Positions 36,207-44,830 of a stretch of 44,979 bases of DNA are shown one piece after another. The notes beneath the pieces were generated by a model. The model saw only the letters and a program-made list of their open reading frames with translations. It was not told the DNA's origin and did not search any database. Source of the stretch: Bryobacterales bacterium. Its GTDB lineage: Bacteria; Acidobacteriota; Terriglobia; Bryobacterales; Bryobacteraceae. The position numbers were made by a program, and so were the translations under genes. The number at the start of each line of letters is the position of its first letter. The stretch's first letter is position 1. Location: contig JANXXL010000114.1 in NCBI GenBank assembly GCA_025350625.1, positions 1 through 44,979 on the forward strand, written 5' to 3'.

Positions 36207-37118
36207 ATGCGCATTGACCGGACGCACCGCCCCTGGTTCACGTGGACCGCTGTATTGTTCGCGGCGGCGACGCTGGTCTACTTTCCCTACGCCGTGACCT
36301 CGCGAAAAGGGCCGAGCGGCGGCAGCGCATTAGGTCTGGCCTTCGGCATCGCCGGATACGCGCTGATGCTTTTCGCAGGTTTGCTGGGCGCGCGCAAGAA
36401 AGTGCCCGTGTGGCGCCTGGGTCGCGCACAGACGTGGATGCGCGGCCACCTTTGGCTGGGCCTGCTCAGCTTTCCCATGATCCTGTATCACGGCGGATTC
36501 GCCTGGAAGGGACAGCTCACCGCGGTCTTGATGATCCTGCTCTTCCTGGTGATCCTGAGCGGCATCATCGGTGCAGCCATCCAGCATTACGTCCCCAGCC
36601 TGCTGACAGCCAGCGTTCCCCTGGAGACAATTTATGAAGAGATCCCTCACGTGCGGCAACAACTGCGCGATGAGGCTGACCAGTTGGTGAGTTCCATCTG
36701 CGGACCGCTCACCGGCCGCGCCGCCACCCCGCTGGCAGACGAAAGCGAACCCGCATCGCGCTCCGAGTCCCTGGTGGCCACCGTCCTGACGGAAGTGGAA
36801 CCGGAAGATCGGGCGCGGTTCCGCATGATCTATATCGATAGCATCCGCCCGTTCCTCGAAAACCCCGAAAAGCCGGACGGAGATTTTGCTACGCCTATGA
36901 AGTCGACGGCCGTTTTCGACTCCCTGCGGCGGATGCTGCCCAAGCCGGTGCACGCCGTGCTGGAGGACCTGGAGAGTATCTGCGAGGAGGAACGCCAGCT
37001 CAGCCGCCAGAGGAAGATTTATCACCTGCTGCACGGGTGGCTGCTGGTACACGTGCCCATGTCAATCGCACTTCTGGTGCTGGGCGGGATCCATGCCATC
37101 GTCGCGTTGCGGTATTAG
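36207..37118 (+). CDS. Multi-pass membrane protein, b-type cytochrome-like
   Basis: The 303-residue protein has about five transmembrane segments (about 12-31, 42-62, 80-98, 103-125, 277-300) and a cytoplasmic or periplasmic loop of about 145 residues between the last two. Histidines lie within or at the edge of membrane helices: His81 and His95 in one, His276, His282 and His296 near the last. These suit bis-His haem b ligation across the membrane. It starts 1 nt after the FeS-CNB stop and ends 3 nt before the decahaem gene. It is placed to carry electrons from the cytoplasmic FeS protein through the inner membrane. I recognise no named family; quinone interaction is possible. Confidence 0.65.
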   Translation: MRIDRTHRPWFTWTAVLFAAATLVYFPYAVTSRKGPSGGSALGLAFGIAGYALMLFAGLLGARKKVPVWRLGRAQTWMRGHLWLGLLSFPMILYHGGFAWKGQLTAVLMILLFLVILSGIIGAAIQHYVPSLLTASVPLETIYEEIPHVRQQLRDEADQLVSSICGPLTGRAATPLADESEPASRSESLVATVLTEVEPEDRARFRMIYIDSIRPFLENPEKPDGDFATPMKSTAVFDSLRRMLPKPVHAVLEDLESICEEERQLSRQRKIYHLLHGWLLVHVPMSIALLVLGGIHAIVALRY

Positions 37119-37121
37119 AGC

Positions 37122-38480
37122 ATGGCAGGACGGACCCGCACCACCAAAAAACTGGCGCAACGGATTGACCGGAACTATTTCAAGAATCGCTTCGCCATCG
37201 CGCGCTGGCGTCAATATCTCTCGCTCGCATTGACCGCCGCCGGGCTGATCTGGCTGGGAGCTCAAGCGCTGGCGAATCGTCAGACACCTTACAGCAGCGG
37301 ACCCATCGCCGTGCCGCACGCGTTTATCGGAAACAAGTGCAACTCGTGTCACGCGGTCAATACCAGTTTCGGAAAATCGGTGACGGACCAGGCTTGCAGC
37401 GCTTGTCATAGCGGCCCAGTTCACCAAAAGGAGCAGACCTTCCAACCCGCTTGCGCCGAATGTCATCTCGAACACAGGGGAGCCACGCGTCTGGCGCAGA
37501 CCAGCGATAAAGCCTGCACCGCTTGCCACGGCGACCTGAAAACCAAGAGCGTGACTTTCCATGTCGCAGCGAAGATCAAAGGCTTCGATTCCAGCCATCC
37601 GGAATTCACGCCGCTGCGCACGAAGCAACCGGACCCGGGCACGATCAAGTTCAACCACCAAATGCACTTGAAAAAAGATCTGCGAGGAGCGACCGGCAAT
37701 GTGCAAATGAAATGCGACGATTGCCACCGCTCGAACACGTTCGCGCGGCCTTGGCCGTATGGCCAGCCCGTCGAGGCAAAACTGGTCGATACCGGTGTGC
37801 TACGAGCGCCGCATTCCAGACTTTCCAACCGCTCCTATATGGAGCCGGTCGAATATAACAGAAATTGTTCTGCTTGCCATACATTGATGTTCGATAAGCG
37901 AATCAAAGAGCCGGCCCCCCATACAGAGCCGGCGCGCGTGCGCGCATTCGTCATCGGCAAGCTGCAGGAATACATTGCGGCGCATACGTCGGAGATCGGC
38001 CTTCCCGAAGAAACCGAGGGAAGGATTCCACCCCGCGTGCCGCCGGTTCCGGCAAAGAATGCCGCCGAATGGGTACAGCGGCGCGTGGCCCAGGCTGAAA
38101 CACTACTGTGGGGAAAGACTTGCAAAGAGTGTCACAGCCTGGGATTCGCCGCCGGTGACAACACTCCGCCGGTGCCCAAAGCCAACCTTACGACGCGCTG
38201 GCTGAAGCATGGCAACTTTGACCACCCGGCGCACCAGATGGTGGTCTGTTCTTCCTGCCACAAGCAGGCGGCGACCAGTATGCTCACTTCCGACGTGCTG
38301 CTGCCCGGGATCAAAGTGTGCCAGACATGCCATCATTCGGGTGATGAAGCGGCGAGTTCCACCTGTTCGGAGTGTCATCAATATCACGACTGGACCAAGG
38401 AAGAGTTCGTCGAACCGAAGCTGACGGCTGCTCGTGTTTTCCATCTCCCCAGCCTGACCGACGTTTCTAAATGGCAGTAA
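37122..38480 (+). CDS. Membrane-anchored decahaem cytochrome c
   Basis: A 452-residue protein with an N-terminal anchor (YLSLALTAAGLIWLGAQALA, 32-51) and no clear cleavage site. Ten CXXCH haem sites follow, at Cys73, 92, 111, 132, 198, 249, 334, 376, 400 and 415. Extra histidines (for instance FNHQMH, NFDHPAHQ) could supply distal ligands, as in c3/c7-type multihaem proteins. It should sit in the periplasm tethered to the inner membrane, next in line after the b-type cytochrome-like protein. No catalytic motif of nitrite or tetrathionate reductases (such as CXXCK) is present, so electron carriage is the likely role. It is the last gene of the rightward operon. Confidence 0.9.
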   Translation: MAGRTRTTKKLAQRIDRNYFKNRFAIARWRQYLSLALTAAGLIWLGAQALANRQTPYSSGPIAVPHAFIGNKCNSCHAVNTSFGKSVTDQACSACHSGPVHQKEQTFQPACAECHLEHRGATRLAQTSDKACTACHGDLKTKSVTFHVAAKIKGFDSSHPEFTPLRTKQPDPGTIKFNHQMHLKKDLRGATGNVQMKCDDCHRSNTFARPWPYGQPVEAKLVDTGVLRAPHSRLSNRSYMEPVEYNRNCSACHTLMFDKRIKEPAPHTEPARVRAFVIGKLQEYIAAHTSEIGLPEETEGRIPPRVPPVPAKNAAEWVQRRVAQAETLLWGKTCKECHSLGFAAGDNTPPVPKANLTTRWLKHGNFDHPAHQMVVCSSCHKQAATSMLTSDVLLPGIKVCQTCHHSGDEAASSTCSECHQYHDWTKEEFVEPKLTAARVFHLPSLTDVSKWQ

Positions 38481-38505
38481 TAGGACATTCTCACGTGGCT
38501 GCGAC

Positions 38506-38564
38506 ACAAACTGTAGCCCCACAACTGTAGCCCCCTTGACAACCATTTCCCATCGTGATCTAGT
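38506..38564 (+). promoter_or_regulatory. Promoter with upstream direct repeats, TonB receptor gene
   Basis: TTGACA (38536-38541), a 17-nt spacer and TCTAGT (38559-38564) form a plausible promoter about 80 nt before the receptor ATG. Immediately upstream, ACAAACTGTAGCCCC (38506-38520) and ACAACTGTAGCCCC (38521-38534) are tandem direct repeats, a candidate regulator site. Confidence 0.45.
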
Positions 38565-38642
38565 GATTCGCACTGGCCAAATGGGATATCTTCTGTAGGG
38601 CCATTAGTGCGTCGTAGTTAAGTCTAACGGGGAGATCCAAGT

Positions 38643-41600
38643 ATGATCAGACAAAAATGGGTGAATTTTCTCAATCTTGCTCTAGCTGTTAGTTTTTTGT
38701 TCTTGAACGCGATAACCGCTCCGGCGCAAACGTTGTACGGAACGATCACCGGCCAAGTTCAAGATCAGCAGGGAGCTGCGATCGGCAAGGCTGAAGTAAC
38801 GGTGCGGAACGTGGAAACGGGCGCCATTCGCAAGGTGAATGCCAATGATAGCGGCGCTTATCAGGTTACCAGCATCCCGCCCGGCTCCTACGAACTGACG
38901 GCGTCGATCGCCGGTTTCAAGACCGATGTGCGGAGCGGCATCACGGTTACCGTCGGCGCCGAAATCAATGTGAATTTCTCCCTCACCGTCGGTGCGATTA
39001 GCGAGAAGGTGGAAGTGACGGCCGAAGCTGCGCAGGTGGATACTTCCAGCGCCACGCTGGGCGGTTTCGTGAATTCGACGACCATCCGCGAATTGCCCTT
39101 GAACGGACGCGACTGGATCTCGCTTTCGCTTTTGCAGCCGGGCGTCAGCCCAAACGCGTCCCAGAACCAGAACGATCTGAGCCGCGCCCAGCGCGGCAAT
39201 GGATTGTCGCTCTACATTTCGGGAGGCCGGCACACTGACAACGCCTTCCGCATCGACGGCGTCAGCGTGAACGATTACGCTAACGGCGGACCGGGCAGCG
39301 CGCTGCGCGTAAACATGGGAGTGGACGCGATCCGCGAATTTTCGGTACTAACCAACAGCTATTCCGCCGAATACGGCCGCGGGGCCGGCGGCGTGGTGAA
39401 TGCGATCACCAAGTCGGGCACCAATGAAATGCACGGCGGCGCTTACTACTTTCATCGCAACAGCGCTCTCGATGCGCGCAACTTCTTCGATAAGACTTCG
39501 GCTCCGGCATTCCGCCGTCATCAGTTCGGGGGATATCTCGGCGGACGCATCATCAAGGACAAAACTTTTTATTTCGCCAACTATGAGCAGCTGACCGAGG
39601 TCAAGGGCCTTTCCGCCAACGATCCCACGCTATCCGCCGACGCCCAGAAGGGTCTGCTGTGTGCCAACAGCGCCTGCACGTCGAAGACACAGGTGGCGAT
39701 TAGCCCGAGAACCGCAAAATTCATCTCACTGTTTCCTCTGCCGAACTCTCCCACCCCCGGCGACACCGGTCGTTTCTTTTTCAATCCTAAGAGAGACGGA
39801 AGAGAAAAGTACATTACCAGCAAGCTCGATCACTATTTTTCTCAGGCGACGACCTTCTTCATGAGCTATACATGGGACGATACTTTCGTAGGCGCTCCCG
39901 ACAACTACGGTTTGAAGGACACCTTCGCCCTGTCCACACGGCAATACGGAGTCCTCAGCCTGCAGCATATATTCACGCCGACCCTGATCAACAACGTCCG
40001 TGCGGGAGTAAGCCGGTTTTTGGGCGGAAATGCGATTGACGGCAATCCCCATGACGCCCGGCTCACGGATCTGTCTTACGGCTTCGTTCCCGGCAACCCG
40101 TTCGGCCAAATCATTGTCAATGGCGTCTCCAGCGGAACATCCACCGGCGTTCTCAATGGGCTGATGTCCAGCGGCGAGAACTTCTTCGGTTACACCAGCC
40201 CGCAGGTTTTCGACGATGTTTCGTGGACCAGAGGCCGCCACACTATCAAGATGGGGGCCAATTTCGAGCACATTATGTACAACATCAATGAGCCCAATAA
40301 GCCCAACGGCGGATGGATATTCAGCACCATCAGCGATTTCATCACGGGAAATCTTAGCTCGACGGGTACAAATTTCACCGCGGACTTTCCGGGTACCGAT
40401 ACCTTCCGGTCCGAGCGGAACTCCATTTTCGGCGTGTACATCCAGGACGACTTCCGGATGCGCCCGAATCTGACCATCAACCTCGGTCTGCGCTACGAAA
40501 TGGCGACGATGGTGGACGAAGTCCATAACCGGATTGCCAACCTGCGCAACCTGACCGACCCCAGTACCACTACCGGCCGGCCCTACTACAACTCACCGAA
40601 GGGTGCTAACTTCGCACCGCGCATTGGCTTCGCGTGGGATCCCTTCAAGAACGGCAAGACTTCGATCCGCGGCGGCGCCGGCATGTTCGACATTCTAATT
40701 TTGCCGTACATGTTCACGGCCCGTTATCCGCGCAGCGCTCCGTTCTATAAGGCCGGCCAGGTGAGCGCTCCGCCGGATTCCAGTTTTCCGAACCAGGCCC
40801 TGCAGTTATTGAAGCCATCGACGCTGCTGGCCTCTCATATTCAGATGAACCCGTCCCGCTCCTACCGCATGCAGTGGAACCTGAACATCCAGCGTCAGTT
40901 GACGCGCAACATCGCGCTTACGTTGGGTTACTCGGGATCGTCGGGCATCCATATCATCCACCAGGAAGAAGATACCAACGAAGTTCCTGCGTCATTAGTG
41001 CACTTCGATAGCGCCCTCGATAGTTATGTGTTCCCGCTGATACCCGCGGGCCAGACGGCTCAGGTCATTAACCCGAACTTCGCTAATATACGCGCTTCCG
41101 ACTGGAGCGGACAGAGCAATTATCACGGCCTCCAGGCCGGCCTGACGCAGCGTCCCGTCAAGGGGCTGACTTATCAGCTTGCCTACACCTGGTCCAAGAG
41201 CATCGACAACGGGTCCGGAGTCTTCCAGGCTGGTAACGAGAGCTTCAACACGGCGGCGGCGTCATGGGCTTTCGACCCGCGCATCAACCGCGGCGCTTCC
41301 GATTTCGACATCCCGCATAATTTCGTGGCCAACTTTCAATACGACATCCCGGTCCCGGCGGGCGTGAAGACGCATGCCTTGAGCAACACAGTTTTAGGCG
41401 GATGGCAGTTGGGTGGAATATACACGCGTCAGAGCGGCGCTCCCTTTACTTTCAGAATCGGCGCAGACCGGGCTGGCACCGGCAACCACCAAATCACTGC
41501 AAGCAACGGTGCGCAGCGTCCGCAACTGCTGGGGAATCTTCCGGGTTGCAACAGCCCAACCACCGGCATAATCGGCAACTTCATCAATTTCAGCTGCTTC

Positions 41601-41891
41601 CAATTCCCAGCGCAGGGCCAATTGGGGAACGAAGGCCGCAACATTATGCGCGTGCTGACCTTCCGCAACCTGGATTTCACGGTGTTCAAAAACCAGAATC
41701 TGTGGGGCGAGAAGCTGAAGGCCCAGATCCGCGTGGAAATGTTCAACGTGCTCAACAACACCAATATGACAGCCCAGATGCTGAGTATATTTGACGGTAA
41801 GGGCGCCCTGATTCCTAGCGTCGGGCAGCCGCTTGCGCCGACGGCCAATCCGGCTCGTACTATTCAACTTGGCTTAAGGCTAATGTTCTGA
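38643..41891 (+). CDS. Oar-like TonB-dependent outer-membrane receptor
   Basis: The 1082-residue protein has a signal peptide (ends APAQT) and a carboxypeptidase-regulatory-like domain at about 30-115 (GTITGQVQDQQGAAIGKAEVTV, YELTASIAGFKTDV). A plug-like region follows (IRELPLNGRDWISLSLLQPGV, FRIDGVSVNDY, AEYGRGAGGVVNAITKSGTNEMHGG), then a long beta-barrel ending in an aromatic residue (IQLGLRLMF). This is the Oar/OmpA-related type that is greatly expanded in Acidobacteriota. Ligand is unknown. GGGGAG precedes the ATG. It has its own promoter and terminator, so a functional link to the upstream redox operon is not shown. Confidence 0.92.
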   Translation: MIRQKWVNFLNLALAVSFLFLNAITAPAQTLYGTITGQVQDQQGAAIGKAEVTVRNVETGAIRKVNANDSGAYQVTSIPPGSYELTASIAGFKTDVRSGITVTVGAEINVNFSLTVGAISEKVEVTAEAAQVDTSSATLGGFVNSTTIRELPLNGRDWISLSLLQPGVSPNASQNQNDLSRAQRGNGLSLYISGGRHTDNAFRIDGVSVNDYANGGPGSALRVNMGVDAIREFSVLTNSYSAEYGRGAGGVVNAITKSGTNEMHGGAYYFHRNSALDARNFFDKTSAPAFRRHQFGGYLGGRIIKDKTFYFANYEQLTEVKGLSANDPTLSADAQKGLLCANSACTSKTQVAISPRTAKFISLFPLPNSPTPGDTGRFFFNPKRDGREKYITSKLDHYFSQATTFFMSYTWDDTFVGAPDNYGLKDTFALSTRQYGVLSLQHIFTPTLINNVRAGVSRFLGGNAIDGNPHDARLTDLSYGFVPGNPFGQIIVNGVSSGTSTGVLNGLMSSGENFFGYTSPQVFDDVSWTRGRHTIKMGANFEHIMYNINEPNKPNGGWIFSTISDFITGNLSSTGTNFTADFPGTDTFRSERNSIFGVYIQDDFRMRPNLTINLGLRYEMATMVDEVHNRIANLRNLTDPSTTTGRPYYNSPKGANFAPRIGFAWDPFKNGKTSIRGGAGMFDILILPYMFTARYPRSAPFYKAGQVSAPPDSSFPNQALQLLKPSTLLASHIQMNPSRSYRMQWNLNIQRQLTRNIALTLGYSGSSGIHIIHQEEDTNEVPASLVHFDSALDSYVFPLIPAGQTAQVINPNFANIRASDWSGQSNYHGLQAGLTQRPVKGLTYQLAYTWSKSIDNGSGVFQAGNESFNTAAASWAFDPRINRGASDFDIPHNFVANFQYDIPVPAGVKTHALSNTVLGGWQLGGIYTRQSGAPFTFRIGADRAGTGNHQITASNGAQRPQLLGNLPGCNSPTTGIIGNFINFSCFQFPAQGQLGNEGRNIMRVLTFRNLDFTVFKNQNLWGEKLKAQIRVEMFNVLNNTNMTAQMLSIFDGKGALIPSVGQPLAPTANPARTIQLGLRLMF

Positions 41892-41917
41892 TTGGGAGCG
41901 TCGTGTCTAGAACAGAC

Positions 41918-41952
41918 CGTAGCGGCAGTGTGGATTCGCCGCTACGCGTTTT
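41918..41952 (+). terminator. Rho-independent terminator after the TonB receptor gene
   Basis: CGTAGCGGC (41918-41926) and GCCGCTACG (41938-41946) form a perfect 9-bp stem with an 11-nt loop, and TTTT follows at 41949-41952. It lies 27 nt past the receptor stop. Confidence 0.65.
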
Positions 41953-41968
41953 ATGCTGCGCTGCCCTA

Positions 41969-42000
41969 TTGACATCAGCGCATCCAGCCTAGAGTATATC
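41969..42000 (+). promoter_or_regulatory. Promoter candidate for the cupin gene
   Basis: TTGACA (41969-41974) lies upstream of an AT-rich GTATATC region (41994-42000). The spacing of about 19-20 nt is longer than ideal, so this is a tentative call. Confidence 0.3.
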
Positions 42001-42033
42001 GTTGTACCATCATTCTCAACGAAGGAGACCTTG

Positions 42034-42564
42034 ATGAGAGCAATCATTATCGTTGCCTTGCTGTCCGCGGTATTTGCAGTAACGCCGTCAGTTGGCGACG
42101 CCCAGAACAAAGTTCTTCCCGCCGTCGATATACCGGCTTCGGCGATAAAGGAACGCCTAAGGCCACGCAAGGGCGATGAGCTTCCCAATCTACGAGTAGT
42201 AGACGCAGGTGGGCATAATATTGGCGTTGGCGTACTTTACCGAGCGGAGGGCGACAAACAAACCGCTGCTTTGCACTACAAGGTGTCGGAAGTTTATCAC
42301 GTGATCACGGGCTCGGCGACGTTCGTGACAGGCGGTACGCTGGTCAATGCGAAGATCAGGGAGGCTGGCAGCATGGAGGTCTCGAAAGAAGACGGTCCCG
42401 GCTCTAGCGGCAGCGCTATTCAGGGCGGTGTGACCCATCAGCTCAAAGCGGGCGATGTTATCGTGATTCCCGCAGGCACGGCCCATTGGTTCAGCAAAAT
42501 CGACGGATCGATTGCTTACCTCGTTATACGGGTCGACCCCAGTCAAGCAATTAAACTGCAGTAG
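42034..42564 (+). CDS. Secreted cupin-domain protein
   Basis: The 176-residue product has a signal peptide (IIIVALLSAVFAVTPSVGDAQ) and one cupin barrel. Its motifs are HYKVSEVYHVITGSATFVTGG (first cupin motif, with His/Glu ligands) and KAGDVIVIPAGTAHWFSKIDG (second motif, with the final His). Cupins of this type bind a metal and may be isomerases, dioxygenases or binding proteins; the reaction is not evident. The ATG at 42034 has AAGGAG 7 nt upstream and begins the signal peptide; a frame opening at 41953 would add an unlikely 27-residue N-terminus. Confidence 0.85.
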   Translation: MRAIIIVALLSAVFAVTPSVGDAQNKVLPAVDIPASAIKERLRPRKGDELPNLRVVDAGGHNIGVGVLYRAEGDKQTAALHYKVSEVYHVITGSATFVTGGTLVNAKIREAGSMEVSKEDGPGSSGSAIQGGVTHQLKAGDVIVIPAGTAHWFSKIDGSIAYLVIRVDPSQAIKLQ

Positions 42565-42591
42565 TCCTGGGTCGTCGTCTAAAACGGAACC

Positions 42592-42610
42592 GGCGCGGAT
42601 CAGCGCCTTT
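42592..42610 (+). terminator. Weak terminator candidate after the cupin gene
   Basis: GGCGC (42592-42596) and GCGCC (42603-42607) form a 5-bp stem with a 6-nt loop followed by TTT, 28 nt past the cupin stop. Confidence 0.35.
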
Positions 42611-42660
42611 AAGAATAAGAGAAGGCCGCCAACGATGCCGCCTCGGGGCTAATCTTTGGG

Positions 42661-43048
42661 ATAAATCAGCGAGGCGGTCTCACCGGCACGGAGATACACA
42701 CGCTCCTCCTTGAGATCCCGGGCCAGGCTGGCCAGGAACTGCTTCAACTGCTGATAGCCGAACTGGATGCCAAGGCAGCGCCGGACCATCGCCACGCAAA
42801 ATTCACCGTGCTGGCGGAAAGTGTGCAGCACCACATCAGGGAGGAAGAGACCGAGATGCTGCCGAAGGCCAAGGAACTCGATATCGGGCATTCCGCGCGA
42901 TGCCCAACATGCGATGATCGCCAAGGCGAACGCTAAAGGCGACTCACCGGCGGCGTCGAGAAGAAAGTCATCTGTCCCTTTGAAGGCCGCCAAGAAGACC
43001 TCTGCCGTAGGGGAGAGGAAGTCTGGACGGGCGCAGGCGAGTCGTTAG
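42661..43048 (+). pseudogene. Decayed hemerythrin HHE-domain gene
   Basis: In one frame (42619-42936) the text LLIAELDAKAAPDHRHAKF, TVLAESVQHHIREEETEMLP and KAKELDI reads as the second half of a hemerythrin HHE domain, with the expected HH and EEE motifs. The frame then goes wrong, and the typical Lys/Ala/Ser-rich tail (AKANAKGDSPAASRRKSS...) continues in a different frame to TAG 43048. At least one, and probably two, frameshifts lie at about 42880-42915, and the N-terminal half with the first iron ligands is not recognisable upstream. Sequencing error could explain the shift but not the missing N-terminus. An intact protein would have bound a di-iron centre. Confidence 0.6.
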
Positions 43049-43067
43049 GAACTCCGCAGGAGGGGGA

Positions 43068-43110
43068 CAGGCCACGGGGATGGCACGCCGGTGCGATCCC
43101 CCCAAGCCTG
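43068..43110 (+). promoter_or_regulatory. Structured leader hairpin before the metal-efflux genes
   Basis: Three nested stems stack: CAGGC/GCCTG (43068-43072 with 43106-43110), GGGGAT/ATCCCC (43076-43081 with 43096-43101) and GCAC/GTGC (43083-43086 with 43091-43094) around a GCCG loop. It ends 21 nt before the ATG at 43132 and has no T-run, so it is more likely a leader element than a terminator. I cannot match it to a known riboswitch class. Confidence 0.35.
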
Positions 43111-43131
43111 CAAAATGCTATTGTGAGACAG

Positions 43132-43479
43132 ATGCGCCGTAGCATGCACATCGCCGTTGCCGTCATAGCAGTCCTGCTGCTAGTTCGTCCTTTCGACTGC
43201 TTCGCTGGTGGAAAATTCGATCAGAAGGCGGCGGATTGCTGCAAGAAGGGCAAGTGCTCCCGGTCGAATTCCGACGACTGCTGCAAGGCTACCGTGCCCG
43301 GCGGCAACCAGCTTGTAACATCCAAGGCACCCGGGCATTCGTCGCCTGTTTTTGATCTCCTGGCCGAAGATGTTCCGAGCGTGACATCGCACCAGCCAAG
43401 CACATTTCTTGCGGCGGCGGTCTACCCGCCTCCCGGCTCTCCACCCGACTTCCGTCTCCACCTCCCGCTCCTGATCTAG
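43132..43479 (+). CDS. Small secreted Cys-rich protein of the efflux locus
   Basis: A 115-residue protein with a signal peptide (IAVAVIAVLLLVRPFDCFAGG) and a Cys/Lys cluster directly after it (ADCCKKGKCS, then DDCCKA: five Cys within about 17 residues). The Pro-rich C-terminal half has no Cys. The Cys clusters suggest binding of soft metals such as Cu, Ag or Hg in the periplasm. It lies 82 nt upstream of the TolC-like gene, which is consistent with a metal-efflux operon. The ATG at 43132 is chosen; a GTG at 43123 is the alternative. Family not recognised; metal binding is inferred. Confidence 0.6.
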   Translation: MRRSMHIAVAVIAVLLLVRPFDCFAGGKFDQKAADCCKKGKCSRSNSDDCCKATVPGGNQLVTSKAPGHSSPVFDLLAEDVPSVTSHQPSTFLAAAVYPPPGSPPDFRLHLPLLI

Positions 43480-43561
43480 CCTCTTCTAAGAAACGTGTCT
43501 GTACGACACTTTCCTGAACTCCCGGTTCTCAATTCAAGGTTCAAGAATATCAGGAGGTAGT

Positions 43562-44830
43562 ATGCCTGCGAATAAACGCGGGCTTGGCTTTTGCATGTTT
43601 CTCGCCGCTACAGCGGCTTTGCATGCGGAAGAAAAGCCATTCGGGCCACAGGATTTGTTAAACGGCCTGATCCAGAACAACCCGGAGATTCAGGCAGCGC
43701 GTTTCCGCTTTGAGGCGGCTACGAAGAGGCCGTCGCAGGCTGGCACACTTCCGGAGCCCACGGCGACTTTCACGAACCTTGGCGTGGGCCACCCGTTCTC
43801 GCGCTTGAACGCGAGCGAATTCTCCTACCAGGGCTTCGGTGTCTCGCAAGAGTTTCCCTTTCCAGGAAAGCTCGGGCTTGCGTCGGAGGAAGCCAAACGT
43901 GAGGCGGAGAGCGATCAGCAGAAGTACCGGTCGGTGGTCTTCGACCTGACGGCGCGGTTGAAGGTCGCCTATTACGAATGGCTCAACGTCCAGAAAGCCA
44001 TTGAGCTCACGCACCAAAACAGTGACCTGTTCAGCCGCTTCGAGGAGATTGCCCGAAATCGCTACACCGTCGGAAAAGGCCTCCAACAGGACGTGTTCAA
44101 GGCTCAATTCGAAGTCTCCAGCCTGGAGCGGGAGATCGCCATGCTGGATGAGAAGCGCCAGCGGGCCGAGGCCGAAATCGCGGCCCTCCTGGCGGCGCCT
44201 AGTATAAGCCTCCGCGCTCCGGCCGAAATTCGCACGAGCACATTCTCGATGTCGCTCGATGATTTGGTAAAGGCAACGAACGAAGCTCCCCGCATACGCG
44301 CCGAACAAAAGATGGTGGACGCCCGAGCGGTGGGCATCAATCGCAGTCTGAAGGATTTCCGGCCGGACTTCGGCGTCAATCTCCAGTGGCAGCACACCGG
44401 CGGCAATTTTCCGGACTATTACATGGCGACGGTCGAGGTGAAGATCCCGATCTATTACGCGCGCAAACAGCGCTACGCGCTCGAAGAATCCTATTCGCGT
44501 CTCAACGAGGCCAAGCAGAATTACCGATCCGCGCAGCAACAGGCAATCTACCAGGTGAAGGACCAGTACCTCACGATCCAAAGCAGCGAACGCATTTTGA
44601 ACCTGTACAAGACCACGCTGCTGCCTCAAGCCCAATTAACTGTGGACTCAGCCGCGTCCGCGTACGAGGTCGGAAACATCGACTTCCTGAGTCTGGTGAC
44701 GAATCTTACGAACTTGATCAGCCTGGAGCGCCAGTATTACGACGAGGTCGCACGGCACGAAGAAGCCCTCGCACGGCTTGAACCGATCGTGGGCAAAGAA
44801 CTGATTCCTTTTGAGGAGGTAAGCCAATGA
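43562..44830 (+). CDS. TolC-family outer-membrane efflux channel, CzcC/CusC type
   Basis: The 422-residue protein has a signal peptide (ends TAALHAEE) and the two repeated OEP halves of the TolC family: long coiled helices (about 95-205 and 305-395), with NNPEIQAARFRFEAA at the start and LPQAQLTVDSAASAYEVGNIDFLSLVTN in the second half, the classic heavy-metal CzcC-like signature. AGGAGG precedes the ATG at 43562. The stop overlaps the next start by 4 nt (ATGA). It would form the outer-membrane duct of a tripartite RND pump. Confidence 0.92.
   Translation: MPANKRGLGFCMFLAATAALHAEEKPFGPQDLLNGLIQNNPEIQAARFRFEAATKRPSQAGTLPEPTATFTNLGVGHPFSRLNASEFSYQGFGVSQEFPFPGKLGLASEEAKREAESDQQKYRSVVFDLTARLKVAYYEWLNVQKAIELTHQNSDLFSRFEEIARNRYTVGKGLQQDVFKAQFEVSSLEREIAMLDEKRQRAEAEIAALLAAPSISLRAPAEIRTSTFSMSLDDLVKATNEAPRIRAEQKMVDARAVGINRSLKDFRPDFGVNLQWQHTGGNFPDYYMATVEVKIPIYYARKQRYALEESYSRLNEAKQNYRSAQQQAIYQVKDQYLTIQSSERILNLYKTTLLPQAQLTVDSAASAYEVGNIDFLSLVTNLTNLISLERQYYDEVARHEEALARLEPIVGKELIPFEEVSQ

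Noticed and set aside
42649..42993. Minus-strand 114-residue frame
   Set aside because: Its N-terminal part is antisense to the Lys-rich hemerythrin tail, and the plus-strand HHE motifs are far more specific.
43658..44635. Long minus-strand open frame opposite the TolC-like gene
   Set aside because: It mirrors the codon pattern of a clear TolC-family gene and has no signal, motif or ribosome-binding site.
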